A DNA stretch of 64,000 nt from Candidatus Butyricimonas faecavium (GTDB lineage Bacteria; Bacteroidota; Bacteroidia; Bacteroidales; Marinifilaceae). Positions 39,462 through 48,591 of this stretch are shown piece after piece (within the stretch, counting starts at the first letter, position 1; each line of letters starts with the position of its first letter). Made by a program: the position numbers and the translations under genes. The notes under the pieces were generated by a model. The model saw nothing but the letters and a program-made list of their open reading frames with translations, had not been told where the DNA came from and did not search any database. Where the stretch lies: assembly GCA_944321125.1 (NCBI GenBank), contig CALUKD010000015.1, positions 21,022-85,021 of the forward strand. The letters are read 5' to 3'.

Positions 39462-41159
39462 ATGAGAAAAGTACATTTACTGGTTACATTAGCGTTAGTT
39501 TGTTGCACCACATACACGATGGCCTGCACAAACTTCCTATTCACGAAAGGAGCAACGAAAGACGGGTCGACAATGGTTACTTATTCCGCTGACTCTCATG
39601 TTTTATATGGAGAATTGTATCACTGGCCCGCACAAGACTGGCCTGCCGGAAGTATGCTTGATGTTTACGAGTGGGACACCGGCAAATTTATGGGCAAAAT
39701 CCCGCAAGTAGCCCACACCTACAACGTGGTAGGAAACATGAACGAGCATCAGCTTGCTATTTCTGAAACGACTTTCGGGGGACGCAAAGAACTGGCATCC
39801 CAGACAGGGGCCATTATAGATTACGGTAGTGCTATATACATCACATTGCAACGTGCAAAAAATGCCCGTGAAGCCATTGTGGTGATGACCGACTTAATTG
39901 AAAAATACGGTTGGGCAAGTAGTGGTGAATCTATCTCTATCATTGACCCGAATGAGGTATGGATTATCGAGATCATCGGTAAGGGAGAAGGAGAAAAAGG
40001 AGCTGTTTGGGTAGCACGTATGGTTCCGGACGGATATGTTTCCGCTCATGCAAACCAAGCCCGTATCACGACTTTCCCGTTAGAAGGCAAAACTTCTATC
40101 TCTTCTGATAAAATGAACAAGATTTACGATCCGAATATTACCACCGTGTATTCTAAGGATGTGATCTCTTTCGCAAAAGAAAAAGGATTTTATCCCCAAG
40201 ATGGGAAAAATAAGGATTTCAGTTTCTCAGACACTTACGCTCCGGTAGACTTCAGCGGGGCTCGTGCCTGTGAAATCCGTGTTTGGGCATTCTTCAATGC
40301 TGTAAATCCGGACATGGCTCAATACTGGGACTATGCAACAGGGAGAAATATCCAACGGGACAGCAAAGGTTACGCAACCAACCGTATGCCGTTATGGATT
40401 AAACCCAGCGAAAAAGTTGATGTCATGCAAGTGATGGATTTCATGCGTGATCACTTGGAAGGAACCGAACTGGATATGAGCAAGGATATGGGTGCCGGTC
40501 CGTACGAATGTCCTTACAGATGGCGTCCGATGAGTTTCAAAGTAGACGGAAAGGAATATGTTCACGAAAGGGCAACAGCTACCCAACAAACCGGATTCAC
40601 GTTTGTAGCACAATGTAGAAGCTGGCTACCCGATGAAATCGGTGGAATTCTTTGGTTTGGCGTGGATGATGCAGCCAGTACCGTGTATTTCCCGATGTAT
40701 TCAGCAGCCACGGAAGTACCTTTTGCATTCGCTGTCGGTAACGGTAGTATGATGGAATTCACCAATAAAGCAGCCTTTTGGGTATTCAACCAAGTAACGA
40801 ACTTCGCCTACACCCGCTATAACTTAATTCACCCGGAAATCCGAGCAAAACAAGTTGCATTGGAAAAACAATACGTGGATTTCGTCCAAATGATCGATGC
40901 AGGAGCCAAAGAAATGTTAGCCCAGAATAAAGAAGCTGCAATTAAATTTATTACGGACTTTTCTTGCCGTACAGGAAATCATCTGGTGGACACGTGGAGA
41001 GATTTCTATGGTTACTTGTTCTGCAAATTCATGGACGGTAACGTGAAGACCGCAATCCCTGGAGAGAAAAATCCGAAAGTAGAGCAACCCGCTTTACCGG
41101 AATGGTATCTCCGGATGATCATCGAACAAACAGGTAAAAAACTTGAGGTCGTAGAATAA
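39462..41159 (+). CDS. C69 family dipeptidase
   Basis: The 565-residue protein has a signal peptide (1-21). Cleavage after A21 would expose C22 (CTNFLFTKGATKDGS), the N-terminal nucleophile typical of C69/U34 dipeptidases of the Ntn-hydrolase fold. C22 should not be mistaken for a lipobox cysteine. The enzyme would degrade dipeptides in the periplasm, in line with peptide fermentation by this group. A strong terminator follows at 41248-41287. Confidence 0.9.
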   Translation: MRKVHLLVTLALVCCTTYTMACTNFLFTKGATKDGSTMVTYSADSHVLYGELYHWPAQDWPAGSMLDVYEWDTGKFMGKIPQVAHTYNVVGNMNEHQLAISETTFGGRKELASQTGAIIDYGSAIYITLQRAKNAREAIVVMTDLIEKYGWASSGESISIIDPNEVWIIEIIGKGEGEKGAVWVARMVPDGYVSAHANQARITTFPLEGKTSISSDKMNKIYDPNITTVYSKDVISFAKEKGFYPQDGKNKDFSFSDTYAPVDFSGARACEIRVWAFFNAVNPDMAQYWDYATGRNIQRDSKGYATNRMPLWIKPSEKVDVMQVMDFMRDHLEGTELDMSKDMGAGPYECPYRWRPMSFKVDGKEYVHERATATQQTGFTFVAQCRSWLPDEIGGILWFGVDDAASTVYFPMYSAATEVPFAFAVGNGSMMEFTNKAAFWVFNQVTNFAYTRYNLIHPEIRAKQVALEKQYVDFVQMIDAGAKEMLAQNKEAAIKFITDFSCRTGNHLVDTWRDFYGYLFCKFMDGNVKTAIPGEKNPKVEQPALPEWYLRMIIEQTGKKLEVVE

Positions 41160-41247
41160 ATTCTACGCTCAAATTTTAGTACAGGTTGCGAATTGAGCCT
41201 ACGGCTCTGCAAGTTGCAGGCTTCATGAAACAAGAAAGAACCGAAAT

Positions 41248-41287
41248 AAAATAAATATTCCGATGCTTGCATCGGAATATTTATTTT
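41248..41287 (+). terminator. Long-stem terminator after the C69 peptidase gene
   Basis: A 19-bp perfect stem (41248-41266 with 41269-41287; core AATATTCCGATGC) with a minimal loop TT and a T-rich end. The -33 box of the rplS promoter falls in the loop. Confidence 0.85.
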
Positions 41288-41297
41288 CCTACCTTTG
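41267..41297 (+). promoter_or_regulatory. rplS promoter
   Basis: TTG (41267-41269), 20 bp, perfect TACCTTTG (41290-41297). The TTG is the loop of the preceding terminator. The leader is about 85 nt and contains AGTCT/AGACT arms. Confidence 0.6.
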
Positions 41298-41389
41298 CCA
41301 CTCGATTTCAAAACGTACGTAGTCTCTTACATAAAAAGACTGAGGTCGTAATACTGCGTTCGATAAATAAACTTTTTAAAATAAAGATA

Positions 41390-41743
41390 ATGGATTTAAT
41401 TAAAATTGCGGAACAGGCTTTTGCTCAAGAAAACGCTATTGAGATTCCTTCATTCAACACGGGTGATACTATTAGTGTACACTACAAAATTAAAGAAGGA
41501 AACAAAGAACGTATCCAGGTTTTCAGAGGTGTTGTTATCCAAATCAAGGGTACAGGAACGACCAAAACCTTTACGGTTAGAAAAATGTCTGGTAACGTTG
41601 GTGTAGAACGTATCATCCCTTTCAATTCTCCTTATATTCACGCAATCGAGGTGAACAAGAAAGGTGTTGTTCGTAGATCTAGAATCTTCTATTTCCGTAA
41701 ACTTACCGGAAAGAAAGCAAAAATTAAAGAGAAGAAATTTTAA
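41390..41743 (+). CDS. rplS: 50S ribosomal protein L19
   Basis: From the ATG at 41390 the protein has 117 residues and the standard L19 start (MDLIKIAEQAF) and core (GDTISVHYKI, IQVFRGVVIQIKG, GVERIIPFNSPYIHAIEV). The frame is open 41 codons upstream through the promoter and terminator, so the longer version is not real. L19 sits at the subunit interface. A hairpin terminator follows closely. Confidence 0.98.
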   Translation: MDLIKIAEQAFAQENAIEIPSFNTGDTISVHYKIKEGNKERIQVFRGVVIQIKGTGTTKTFTVRKMSGNVGVERIIPFNSPYIHAIEVNKKGVVRRSRIFYFRKLTGKKAKIKEKKF

Positions 41744-41760
41744 TTTAAGCTTTAGCCATA

Positions 41761-41793
41761 TAAAAAAGCCTCGTGTTAAACGAGGCTTTTTTA
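41761..41793 (+). terminator. Terminator after rplS
   Basis: TAAAAAAGCCTCG/CGAGGCTTTTTTA stem (41761-41773 with 41781-41793), 7-nt loop, T-run included. Confidence 0.92.
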
Positions 41794-41866
41794 ATTCTTC
41801 CAAAATTTCTTCGCTGAAACGTAACAATTTAATTCCAAAATCCATATTATTCATTTAGGAAAATCC

Positions 41867-41874
41867 TAACTTTG
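41867..41874 (+). promoter_or_regulatory. -7 element for the phosphosugar mutase gene
   Basis: TAACTTTG matches TAnnTTTG exactly, 26 bp before the ATG. No convincing -33 TTG. Confidence 0.45.
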
Positions 41875-41900
41875 CAAGAAGGTAAATAAAATGATTACTT

Positions 41901-43643
41901 ATGGAAAATAATGACATCATAAAAATAGCTAGAGCCAAAGCCGAAAAATGGTTAGACAAGGCTTATGACGAAAAAACACGTACCGAGGTAAAACGCATGT
42001 TGGAAAACACGGACCCAACGGAATTAGTCGAATCGTTTTACAACGATCTGGAATTCGGGACCGGTGGTTTACGAGGAATCATGGGTGTGGGAACCAACCG
42101 AATGAACATCTACACGGTCGGTGCTGCAACTCAAGGTTTTTCAAACTATATCAACAAAATGTTCCCGAATGAAAAAAAGGCCGTGTGTATCGGTCATGAC
42201 TGCCGTCATAACTCCCGGCTCTTTTCAGAAACAGCCGCCAATATTTTCTCTGCCAATGGCATACACGTCTACCTGTTCGAGGACTTGCGCCCCACACCTG
42301 AAATGTCATTTGCCATCCGCGAGTTAGGCTGTAAAGGAGGTGTCATTCTTACCGCCTCTCACAACCCGAAAGAATACAACGGCTACAAGGCCTACTGGGA
42401 TGATGGATCACAACTTGTCCCTCCACATGATAAAAACGTAATCAATGAAGTTAAAAAAGTACAAGTTGCGGATATTAAATTCGAGGGGGTACCGGAGATG
42501 ATCACGGTGTTAGGAAAAGACTTTGACAAAAAATACTTGGATAAAGTGAAAACATTGAGTCTTTCTCCGGAAGCCATACAAAAAGAACACGATTTAAAAA
42601 TCGTCTTTACCCCACTACACGGAACCACTTACGAGCTTGTTCCTGCCTCTTTACGTAACTGGGGATTCACGAACATTCACACCGTAGCGGAACAGAGCAT
42701 ACCGGATGGAGATTTTCCGACCGTGGCATCCGCTAACCCGGAAGAACCGGCAGCATTCAAGATGGCCTTGGATCTGGCTCGTAAAATCGATGCAGATTTA
42801 GCCATGGCTTGTGACCCGGACGGAGACCGTATCGGTATTGCCGTAAAAAATGATACGGGAGAGTGGACGCTATTGAACGGGAACCAGACCAATATTATTT
42901 TCACGGAATACATCATCCGCAGAAAAAAAGAACTGAACCAGCTCAAAGGCGGGGAATACACGGTGAAAACCATAGTCACTACCGAATTAATTAAAGATAT
43001 CGCAGAAAAGAATCATATCATCTGTTATGACGTGTACACCGGATTCAAATGGATTGCCGATGTTATCCGCAAAGAAGGTGGAGAGAAATTCATCGGCGGC
43101 GGGGAAGAATCCTTTGGTTATATGCCGGGAGCATTCACCCGAGACAAAGACGGGGTTTCCGCCACATCATTAATGGCCGAAATTGCTGCATGGGTAAAGA
43201 TGCAAAATAAAACACTATACTCTTTCCTCAAGGAAATCTATGCTAAATACGGATTCTCACAAGAGAGAATGATTTACATAGTCCGTAAAGGTTTAAGCGG
43301 GGCACAGGAGATCAAAGCCATGATGGAAGAGTTCCGCCACAACACTCCGAAAGAAATCAACCACAGCCCAGTTATGTTGAAGAAAGACTACCTTTCACTG
43401 GAAGCGACCAACCTACAAACAGGGGAAAAAACTCACATCGATTTCGAGACAAAAAGTGATGTATTACAATTTTTCCTAGCTGACGGCAGTAAGATTTCCG
43501 TTCGTCCTTCCGGTACCGAACCTAAGATTAAATTCTACTTTGAAGCACGGACGCAAATGAAAGATATAAATGACTATGAACGGGCACAACAGGAAGCTAA
43601 TACTCGTATTGATGCGATCATCAAAGATCTAAAAATTCAATAA
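41901..43643 (+). CDS. Phosphoglucomutase/phosphomannomutase-type phosphosugar mutase
   Basis: The 580-residue protein has the alpha-D-phosphohexomutase domains: FGTGGLRGIMG near 52, the catalytic phosphoserine loop TASHNP (S153), the metal loop CDPDGDRIGI, the sugar loop GGGEESFGY and the phosphate-binding SVRPSGTEPKIKFY at the C-terminus. It interconverts hexose-1- and hexose-6-phosphates, linking glycan breakdown to glycolysis and envelope sugar synthesis. Length suits the PGM2-like subgroup. It is convergent with the RecD-like gene across the hairpin at 43680-43713. Confidence 0.95.
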   Translation: MENNDIIKIARAKAEKWLDKAYDEKTRTEVKRMLENTDPTELVESFYNDLEFGTGGLRGIMGVGTNRMNIYTVGAATQGFSNYINKMFPNEKKAVCIGHDCRHNSRLFSETAANIFSANGIHVYLFEDLRPTPEMSFAIRELGCKGGVILTASHNPKEYNGYKAYWDDGSQLVPPHDKNVINEVKKVQVADIKFEGVPEMITVLGKDFDKKYLDKVKTLSLSPEAIQKEHDLKIVFTPLHGTTYELVPASLRNWGFTNIHTVAEQSIPDGDFPTVASANPEEPAAFKMALDLARKIDADLAMACDPDGDRIGIAVKNDTGEWTLLNGNQTNIIFTEYIIRRKKELNQLKGGEYTVKTIVTTELIKDIAEKNHIICYDVYTGFKWIADVIRKEGGEKFIGGGEESFGYMPGAFTRDKDGVSATSLMAEIAAWVKMQNKTLYSFLKEIYAKYGFSQERMIYIVRKGLSGAQEIKAMMEEFRHNTPKEINHSPVMLKKDYLSLEATNLQTGEKTHIDFETKSDVLQFFLADGSKISVRPSGTEPKIKFYFEARTQMKDINDYERAQQEANTRIDAIIKDLKIQ

Positions 43644-43679
43644 TTTATCAAGAATATAATATTAATATTCTTGCCTGAA

Positions 43680-43713
43680 AACTCCTCCGTCTGTTTTGCC
43701 GACGGAGGGAGTT
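43680..43713. terminator. Bidirectional terminator between pgm-like and RecD-like genes
   Basis: ACTCCTCCGTC (43681-43691) pairs with GACGGAGGGAGT (43701-43712) with one bulge. A second AT-rich hairpin, CAAGAATA/TATTCTTG, lies at about 43649-43673. Confidence 0.75.
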
Positions 43714-45137
43714 CAATCGCCTAAAGTCTCTATCATTTCATCCTTGAAATTAATCAGATATAGTCTTTTACGCGCCCTAGTAAAAGCCGTGTATAACCAA
43801 CGCCAATATTCATCATCACAAGTCTCCTCTCCCAACCATCCCGGATCGACAAATACCGCATCCCATTGGCCTCCCTGAGCTTTATGACAAGTGACAGCAT
43901 AAGCAAATTTAATTTGCAAAGCATTATAATATTCGTTTTCCTGAATCTTCTTAAACCGCTTCTGTTTAGAAGGTATATCCAGATAATCCTCCTCCACGGC
44001 CATATACAGCCGTCGATAGTCTTCATAACTCAATGTCGGTTGTTCCGTGGTCAAGGTATCCAGCATAACCCATGCCGTGATTTCTTCCTCGTAACCGTAA
44101 ATACTTAAACGGGTATTGACAAAATGGAAACCATATAAATCCTTATATTTCCCCACTTTCTCCACCGTGGCAATATCCCCATTCGCAATAAAATCCACCT
44201 TATCATATTCCGCCCCCCAGAAATAGTTATTTTTCACGATCATAACCTTATCCCCACTACTAAAAGCATCTTCCCGGTAAAGAATTCGAGCCCGTATTCC
44301 CTCGTTAAAACGATTCGCTCGTTTATTTGAACGGCAAATCACCATGGTTTCGTCCATTCCGAATGAACTATAACATTGGTCCAGTTCTTCCAGCAATTCA
44401 CCTCCACTTACCCGAATAATATCTGGGAATCCCGCCACCCGAAGCAAAAGTTTAGCCAAAGGTCCTGCCCCGATCATTTCCCGCACCCGGGTAGCATTGT
44501 AGAGAATTCCGGATTGCTCCGATTGCCGCATAATATCAGTCAAATTCGCCTCATATATCTCCATCCCGTAACTCGCTTGCAAAAAATCAGCCTCCAAAGC
44601 CGGACTGATATCCACTCCTATCGGGGGTAATTGAGCCGTATCCCCAATTAATACCAAGCGATTATTCCTACCGTTATATACGAACTCGACTAAATCATCC
44701 AGCAAGGACCCCGTTCCGAAATTCGAATCTTGAGTCCCCATTGAAATCATGGATGCCTCATCCACGAAAAAGAGTGTGTTGGCATTCCCGTTAAATCCCA
44801 AATTGAATATTCCAACTCCCTCCTGTGCCTTTTTTTGTCGGTAAATCTTTTTATGTATCGTAAAAGCAGGCTGATGAGAATAACCAGCAAATACTTTCGC
44901 CGCTCTTCCTGTCGGAGCCAATAAAACTACCCGTTGTTCAAATTGCAGTAATGTATTCACGATGGCCGCTACCAAAGAAGTTTTCCCTGTTCCGGCATAT
45001 CCTTTCAATAAAAACAAACTTTCAGGATGACGATCAAAGAGAAAAGCTAAAAAATTCTTCATCGCAGCCTGTTGTGTAGGGGAAAAATCGAATCCAAACT
45101 TCTCTTTTACAATACGTTCAAAATGTTCATTTATCAT
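43713..45137 (-). CDS. RecD-like ATP-dependent DNA helicase
   Basis: Using the ATG at 45137 the protein has 474 residues. It has SF1 motifs: Walker A GYAGTGKTS (near 42), LAPTGRAAKVF (motif Ia), FVDEASM (motif II), LIGDTAQLPP (motif III), and VTCHKAQGGQW plus YTAFTRARKRLYL (motifs V/VI). It is much shorter than RecD2 or TraI. Similar stand-alone helicases occur throughout Bacteroidota and are thought to act in DNA repair. The frame is open 20 codons further upstream, but MINEHFERIV is the likelier start. Confidence 0.88.
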   Translation of the reverse strand: MINEHFERIVKEKFGFDFSPTQQAAMKNFLAFLFDRHPESLFLLKGYAGTGKTSLVAAIVNTLLQFEQRVVLLAPTGRAAKVFAGYSHQPAFTIHKKIYRQKKAQEGVGIFNLGFNGNANTLFFVDEASMISMGTQDSNFGTGSLLDDLVEFVYNGRNNRLVLIGDTAQLPPIGVDISPALEADFLQASYGMEIYEANLTDIMRQSEQSGILYNATRVREMIGAGPLAKLLLRVAGFPDIIRVSGGELLEELDQCYSSFGMDETMVICRSNKRANRFNEGIRARILYREDAFSSGDKVMIVKNNYFWGAEYDKVDFIANGDIATVEKVGKYKDLYGFHFVNTRLSIYGYEEEITAWVMLDTLTTEQPTLSYEDYRRLYMAVEEDYLDIPSKQKRFKKIQENEYYNALQIKFAYAVTCHKAQGGQWDAVFVDPGWLGEETCDDEYWRWLYTAFTRARKRLYLINFKDEMIETLGD

Positions 45138-45182
45138 CACTAAATTTAATAGACAAAAGTGTGCTGTGATCTTTTTTTTTTT

Positions 45183-45190
45183 TATATTTG
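45183..45190 (+). promoter_or_regulatory. -7 element for the pilin-like gene
   Basis: TATATTTG fits TAnnTTTG. The resulting leader of about 125 nt contains CGGTAT/ATACCG and CCATT/ATGG hairpins. No clear -33 TTG. Confidence 0.4.
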
Positions 45191-45320
45191 CCAACACGAC
45201 AATCCATTAAGGATGGGTTTGCGGTATCGTCAAAAAATACCGTGTAAAGATAGGAAAAAACAGCTTAATAATAACGAGAACTAACTTGTTTAATACATAA
45301 TAAATATACTGACGAAAAAG

Positions 45321-45965
45321 ATGAAAAAAATTATTATTCAAATTCTTTTAGCAGCTGCCGCTCTCTATCTGGGATATATGTGCTACCAAAGCGTGCAGAA
45401 TCCTATTCAATTTCAAAAGTTAAAAAAACAGAGATACGATAGGGTTATCCAAAAACTGAAAGATATCAGAACAGCTCAAGATGCTTTCAAAAGTATCCAT
45501 GGAACATACACCAGTAGTTTCGATTCATTGATCAATTTCGTGAAATACGATTCATTAAAAACTGTGCGCTCTATTGGAGAACTTACCGATGACCAACTTG
45601 AAGAAGGTATGACGGAACAAGAGGCTTTGAAGAAAGGGTTGATTATCCGTGATACGATAAGAGTTGCCGCTTTGGAACAATTATTCGGTAAAGACTACCC
45701 TATTGATGATCTTCGTTATGTTCCTTTTACCAAAAAGAAACATGAATTCTTAATGGGTACTAATATGATTTGGACTGATTCTGGTATTGAAGTTCCCGTT
45801 TTCGAAGCTCGTATTTCTAACATGGTCATCTTTGAAGACCTGTTCGACGAATATGAAGATGCCATTTTGGAAGAAAACGGAGAAAGAATCAGATTAAACA
45901 AATACCCGGGATTAAAAGTGGGTAGCGTACAAGAGGCAAACAATAACGTGGGTAACTGGGAGTAA
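45321..45965 (+). CDS. Membrane-anchored pilin-like protein of unknown function
   Basis: A 214-residue protein with one N-terminal helix (about 4-22) followed by YDRVIQKLKDIRTAQDAFKS and IHGTYTSSFDSLI. This resembles the alpha-1 helix and following loop of type II secretion pseudopilins and type IV pilins. There is no G-F-T-L-x-E prepilin cleavage motif, so it would not be processed like a true pilin. The rest is unassigned and acidic. It is 26 bp before the DUF3822 gene and likely co-transcribed with it and rsmD. The pilin resemblance is my reading. Confidence 0.65.
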   Translation: MKKIIIQILLAAAALYLGYMCYQSVQNPIQFQKLKKQRYDRVIQKLKDIRTAQDAFKSIHGTYTSSFDSLINFVKYDSLKTVRSIGELTDDQLEEGMTEQEALKKGLIIRDTIRVAALEQLFGKDYPIDDLRYVPFTKKKHEFLMGTNMIWTDSGIEVPVFEARISNMVIFEDLFDEYEDAILEENGERIRLNKYPGLKVGSVQEANNNVGNWE

Positions 45966-45991
45966 TTTCTAGTTCGTAAACGAATAAATAC

Positions 45992-46834
45992 ATGCAGAAC
46001 GTTTATTTTGTTGACTCCAATTTTACTTACGAATCATCTAAGAAATCAATATTATCCATCCGTTATGCAACGGATGGATTTTCATTTTGCATACATGATG
46101 AAAAGGACAAGCTAGTCGTGTTTGTCCATGAGCCTCATGCTACAGATTCCAGAGAAGCTGCAGTAGCCAAATTGAAGAATTACATGGTGAACGATGCTAT
46201 CTTAAACCTCCACTTCAAAAAGGTGTACATCATGCCATGCTTCAAGGAAAAGCTACTGGTGCCAGAAGCCTTTTTTAACAAAACCAATATAACCACTTTA
46301 TACACGGTCAATCAGGAAGTATCACCGGACGACACGATCCTATACCACCATATAGAGGGGATAGAAGCCTATCTCGTGGAAACGGTCATTTCCTCGTTTC
46401 ATGATTTCGTACGGGAACATTTTCCCGTGGTTCAAATCGTGAATGGAGCATTCCCTTTCATATTAGGAGCGATGGGTAAAGCTCTACGAGACACGGAGCA
46501 AATCTTCTTGGACATTCAAGACAATTATTTTGACCTGCTATTTATTCGGAACTCTAGTATTCAACTATTTAACACGTTTAACTATAAGGCAACGACAGAT
46601 ATCGTATACTTCGTATTAAATTGTATTAAAGAGTGCGAGGTCAAGCAGGAGAAAGTACATCTTTCCATTTGTGGTCCGGCAATCAAGGATAACAAACTAA
46701 AAGAATTACTTTCGCTTTATCTCCCCAATCCCTATTTTGCCAGGGAACCCCTATTAAATGGTATTCTTCACGATAAAGAATTCAACAGCTCTTATTTTAC
46801 TCATTTGCTAAATCTTCATCGATGCGGATTATAA
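45992..46834 (+). CDS. DUF3822 family protein
   Basis: The 280-residue protein matches DUF3822, usually encoded beside rsmD in Bacteroidota. Its second half (FLDIQDNYFDLLFIRNSSIQ, then a helix and HLSICGPAI) recalls the ribonuclease-H-like fold of actin/PilM-type ATPases, though nucleotide-binding motifs are weak. Function is unknown. It overlaps rsmD by 13 bp, so translation is probably coupled. Confidence 0.8.
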   Translation: MQNVYFVDSNFTYESSKKSILSIRYATDGFSFCIHDEKDKLVVFVHEPHATDSREAAVAKLKNYMVNDAILNLHFKKVYIMPCFKEKLLVPEAFFNKTNITTLYTVNQEVSPDDTILYHHIEGIEAYLVETVISSFHDFVREHFPVVQIVNGAFPFILGAMGKALRDTEQIFLDIQDNYFDLLFIRNSSIQLFNTFNYKATTDIVYFVLNCIKECEVKQEKVHLSICGPAIKDNKLKELLSLYLPNPYFAREPLLNGILHDKEFNSSYFTHLLNLHRCGL

Positions 46835-47361
46835 GCGGCACACACAAAGGTAAAATTATCACACCTGACAAAAATTTCAAGGCTCGTCCGACAACGGACT
46901 TCGCCAAAGAGAATTTATTCAACGTTCTCAATAATCATATAGATATTGAAGATGCATCTGTACTGGACCTTTTTGCTGGTACGGGAAGCATCAGTTACGA
47001 ATTTGCATCCCGAGGTGCCGGAAAAATAATTACTATCGAGCTGAACTATAACCACTACGCTTTTATTAAAAAGACAGCCAGCCAACTGGGATTTAAAAAC
47101 ATGACCATTTTCAAAACAGACGTGTTTATCGCCTGTAAAAAACTGAACGGAACAGTCTTTGACATTATTTTTGCAGATCCTCCTTACAACTTAGAAAAAA
47201 TCAACGATATCCCAGCTGCTATCTTCAATAACGATCTACTGGCCCCGGACGGGATCGCCGTTATCGAACATCCCGGTACCGTAGACTTTTCCTCGGAACC
47301 AAACTTTTTTGAACACCGCCAATACGGTAGTGTTAATTTCTCAATCTTCAAAAGACAATAA
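46822..47361 (+). CDS. rsmD: 16S rRNA (guanine-966-N2)-methyltransferase
   Basis: The 179-residue protein has the RsmD start (MRIISGTHKGKII, RPTTDFAKENLFN), SAM-binding motif I VLDLFAGTGSISYEFASRG and catalytic motif FADPPYN. It methylates G966 of 16S rRNA. The start lies inside the end of the DUF3822 gene. Confidence 0.93.
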   Translation: MRIISGTHKGKIITPDKNFKARPTTDFAKENLFNVLNNHIDIEDASVLDLFAGTGSISYEFASRGAGKIITIELNYNHYAFIKKTASQLGFKNMTIFKTDVFIACKKLNGTVFDIIFADPPYNLEKINDIPAAIFNNDLLAPDGIAVIEHPGTVDFSSEPNFFEHRQYGSVNFSIFKRQ

Positions 47362-47468
47362 ACAAACCTAATAAATGTGGTAGGAACATACCACTTTACA
47401 GGATAGGAAGGTAAGGTTTGTTTTCATGCCTGAATTCCCCTGTCGTTTCGGGGAAGGGTGTTGGTTTG
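47361..47468 (+). ncRNA. Structured 3' region after rsmD with competing pairings
   Basis: AACAAACCT (47361-47369) pairs with AGGTTTGTT (47414-47422), enclosing a GTGGTA/TACCAC hairpin (47377-47382 with 47389-47394). A second GGTTTG at 47463-47468 could pair with the same 5' strand, and a TCCCC/GGGGA hairpin lies between the two. It could be an rsmD 3' end, a terminator, or a small RNA. No promoter is evident. Confidence 0.45.
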
Positions 47469-47486
47469 CAATAAATTCATATACAA

Positions 47487-47553
47487 GTTCTACAAACGTA
47501 ACATTGATGTAACGAAATCGTATTATTTAAGAAACCTTTTCAATCTACTTTAG
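47487..47553 (+). promoter_or_regulatory. Putative Pho box and promoter of the porin gene
   Basis: GTAAC-like half-sites fall every 11 bp: GTTCT 47487, GTAAC 47498, GTAAC 47509, GTATT 47520, GAAAC 47531. TACTTTAG (47546-47553), one mismatch from TAnnTTTG, begins 15 bp after the start of the last unit. Direct repeats with 11-bp pitch are the classical PhoB site layout. Confidence 0.65.
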
Positions 47554-47604
47554 CTGCCGAAAACAAAAGGTATTTAATTTTAATATTAACTAAAAGTTTG
47601 ACAA

Positions 47605-48591
47605 ATGAAAAGGATTTTAACTAGTGTGGTTTTAGCTGCTATTTGCTTAAGTAGTTTCGGACAGAAACAAGAAGAGAAGAAGAAATTCCAAATCAAGGGA
47701 CAACCCATCGTTACTGTTTTTGCAAACTATCACGCTGGAATTGGAAATGCAAATAAAGAATCCGGATTTGCACTGGATCGTGCTTACCTAGGATATCAAT
47801 TCTCCCTGACAGAAAAATTAAGCGGAAAAGTTGTTTTTGATATGGGTTCAACTAAAGTTTCAGGTTCAGACCTTGAAAGAGTAGCGTATATCAAAAATGC
47901 CATGTTAAGCTGGAAAACAGGTAACTTTTCGTTGGATTTCGGTTTAATCGGTTTGGAACAATTCAACGTACAGGAAAAATTCTGGGGATACCGTTATATC
48001 ATGAAATCTTTCCAAGACGAGTACAAATTCGGTTCTAGCGCAGATATGGGTATCTTGGGTAAATACAAATTCACGAAATGGCTCTCTGCCGACATCACGA
48101 TCAGTAACGGGGAAGGTTACAAAAAATTGAATGGTGATAACAAATACAGATATGCCGTAGGTGCCACGATTCTTCCCGTCAAAAATTTAACTCTTCGTGC
48201 CTACTATGATCTCGCTAGCAAAAATGTTGAAGGAGACGAAACAAAAGATCAACAAAATTTAGCCTTTTTTGCCGGATACAAACACGAGTTATTCTCTATC
48301 GGAGCCGAATACAACCAAATGTATAACACTAAATTCAAAGAAGATAACGACCAATCCGGATTCTCCGTTTATTCTACTATCAAACTAGAAGACCAATTCA
48401 ACCTTTTCGGAAGATATGATAACTTAGGTTCTAAAGATGATTGGAGTAGTGCCGACGGACAACGTATTTTAGTAGGTATTCAATATGCCCCGATCAAACA
48501 ACTAAAAATTGCCCCGAATTTCTCAACCTGGAATCCAAGAGAAGGAAAATCAAGCTCTTTCGTCTATCTGAACATCGAATTCAAGCTGTAA
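47605..48591 (+). CDS. Porin of the phosphate-starvation cluster (OprP/O-like)
   Basis: A 328-residue protein with a signal peptide (cleavage near SSFGQ, about 20) and alternating beta strands ending in a C-terminal aromatic-rich strand (FVYLNIEFKL), typical of an outer-membrane barrel. It resembles phosphate-selective porins of the OprO/OprP type. Its place before pstSCAB and the 11-bp GTAAC array upstream support a role in phosphate uptake across the outer membrane. Selectivity is inferred from context. Confidence 0.8.
   Translation: MKRILTSVVLAAICLSSFGQKQEEKKKFQIKGQPIVTVFANYHAGIGNANKESGFALDRAYLGYQFSLTEKLSGKVVFDMGSTKVSGSDLERVAYIKNAMLSWKTGNFSLDFGLIGLEQFNVQEKFWGYRYIMKSFQDEYKFGSSADMGILGKYKFTKWLSADITISNGEGYKKLNGDNKYRYAVGATILPVKNLTLRAYYDLASKNVEGDETKDQQNLAFFAGYKHELFSIGAEYNQMYNTKFKEDNDQSGFSVYSTIKLEDQFNLFGRYDNLGSKDDWSSADGQRILVGIQYAPIKQLKIAPNFSTWNPREGKSSSFVYLNIEFKL

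Noticed and set aside
41267..41389. L19 N-terminal extension of 41 residues
   Set aside because: It would be encoded by the promoter and terminator region; the standard L19 start is at 41390.
47361..47604. Known riboswitch before the porin/pst genes
   Set aside because: No match to a riboswitch core I know, and the structure lies upstream of the predicted Pho promoter, so it would not be in the porin mRNA.
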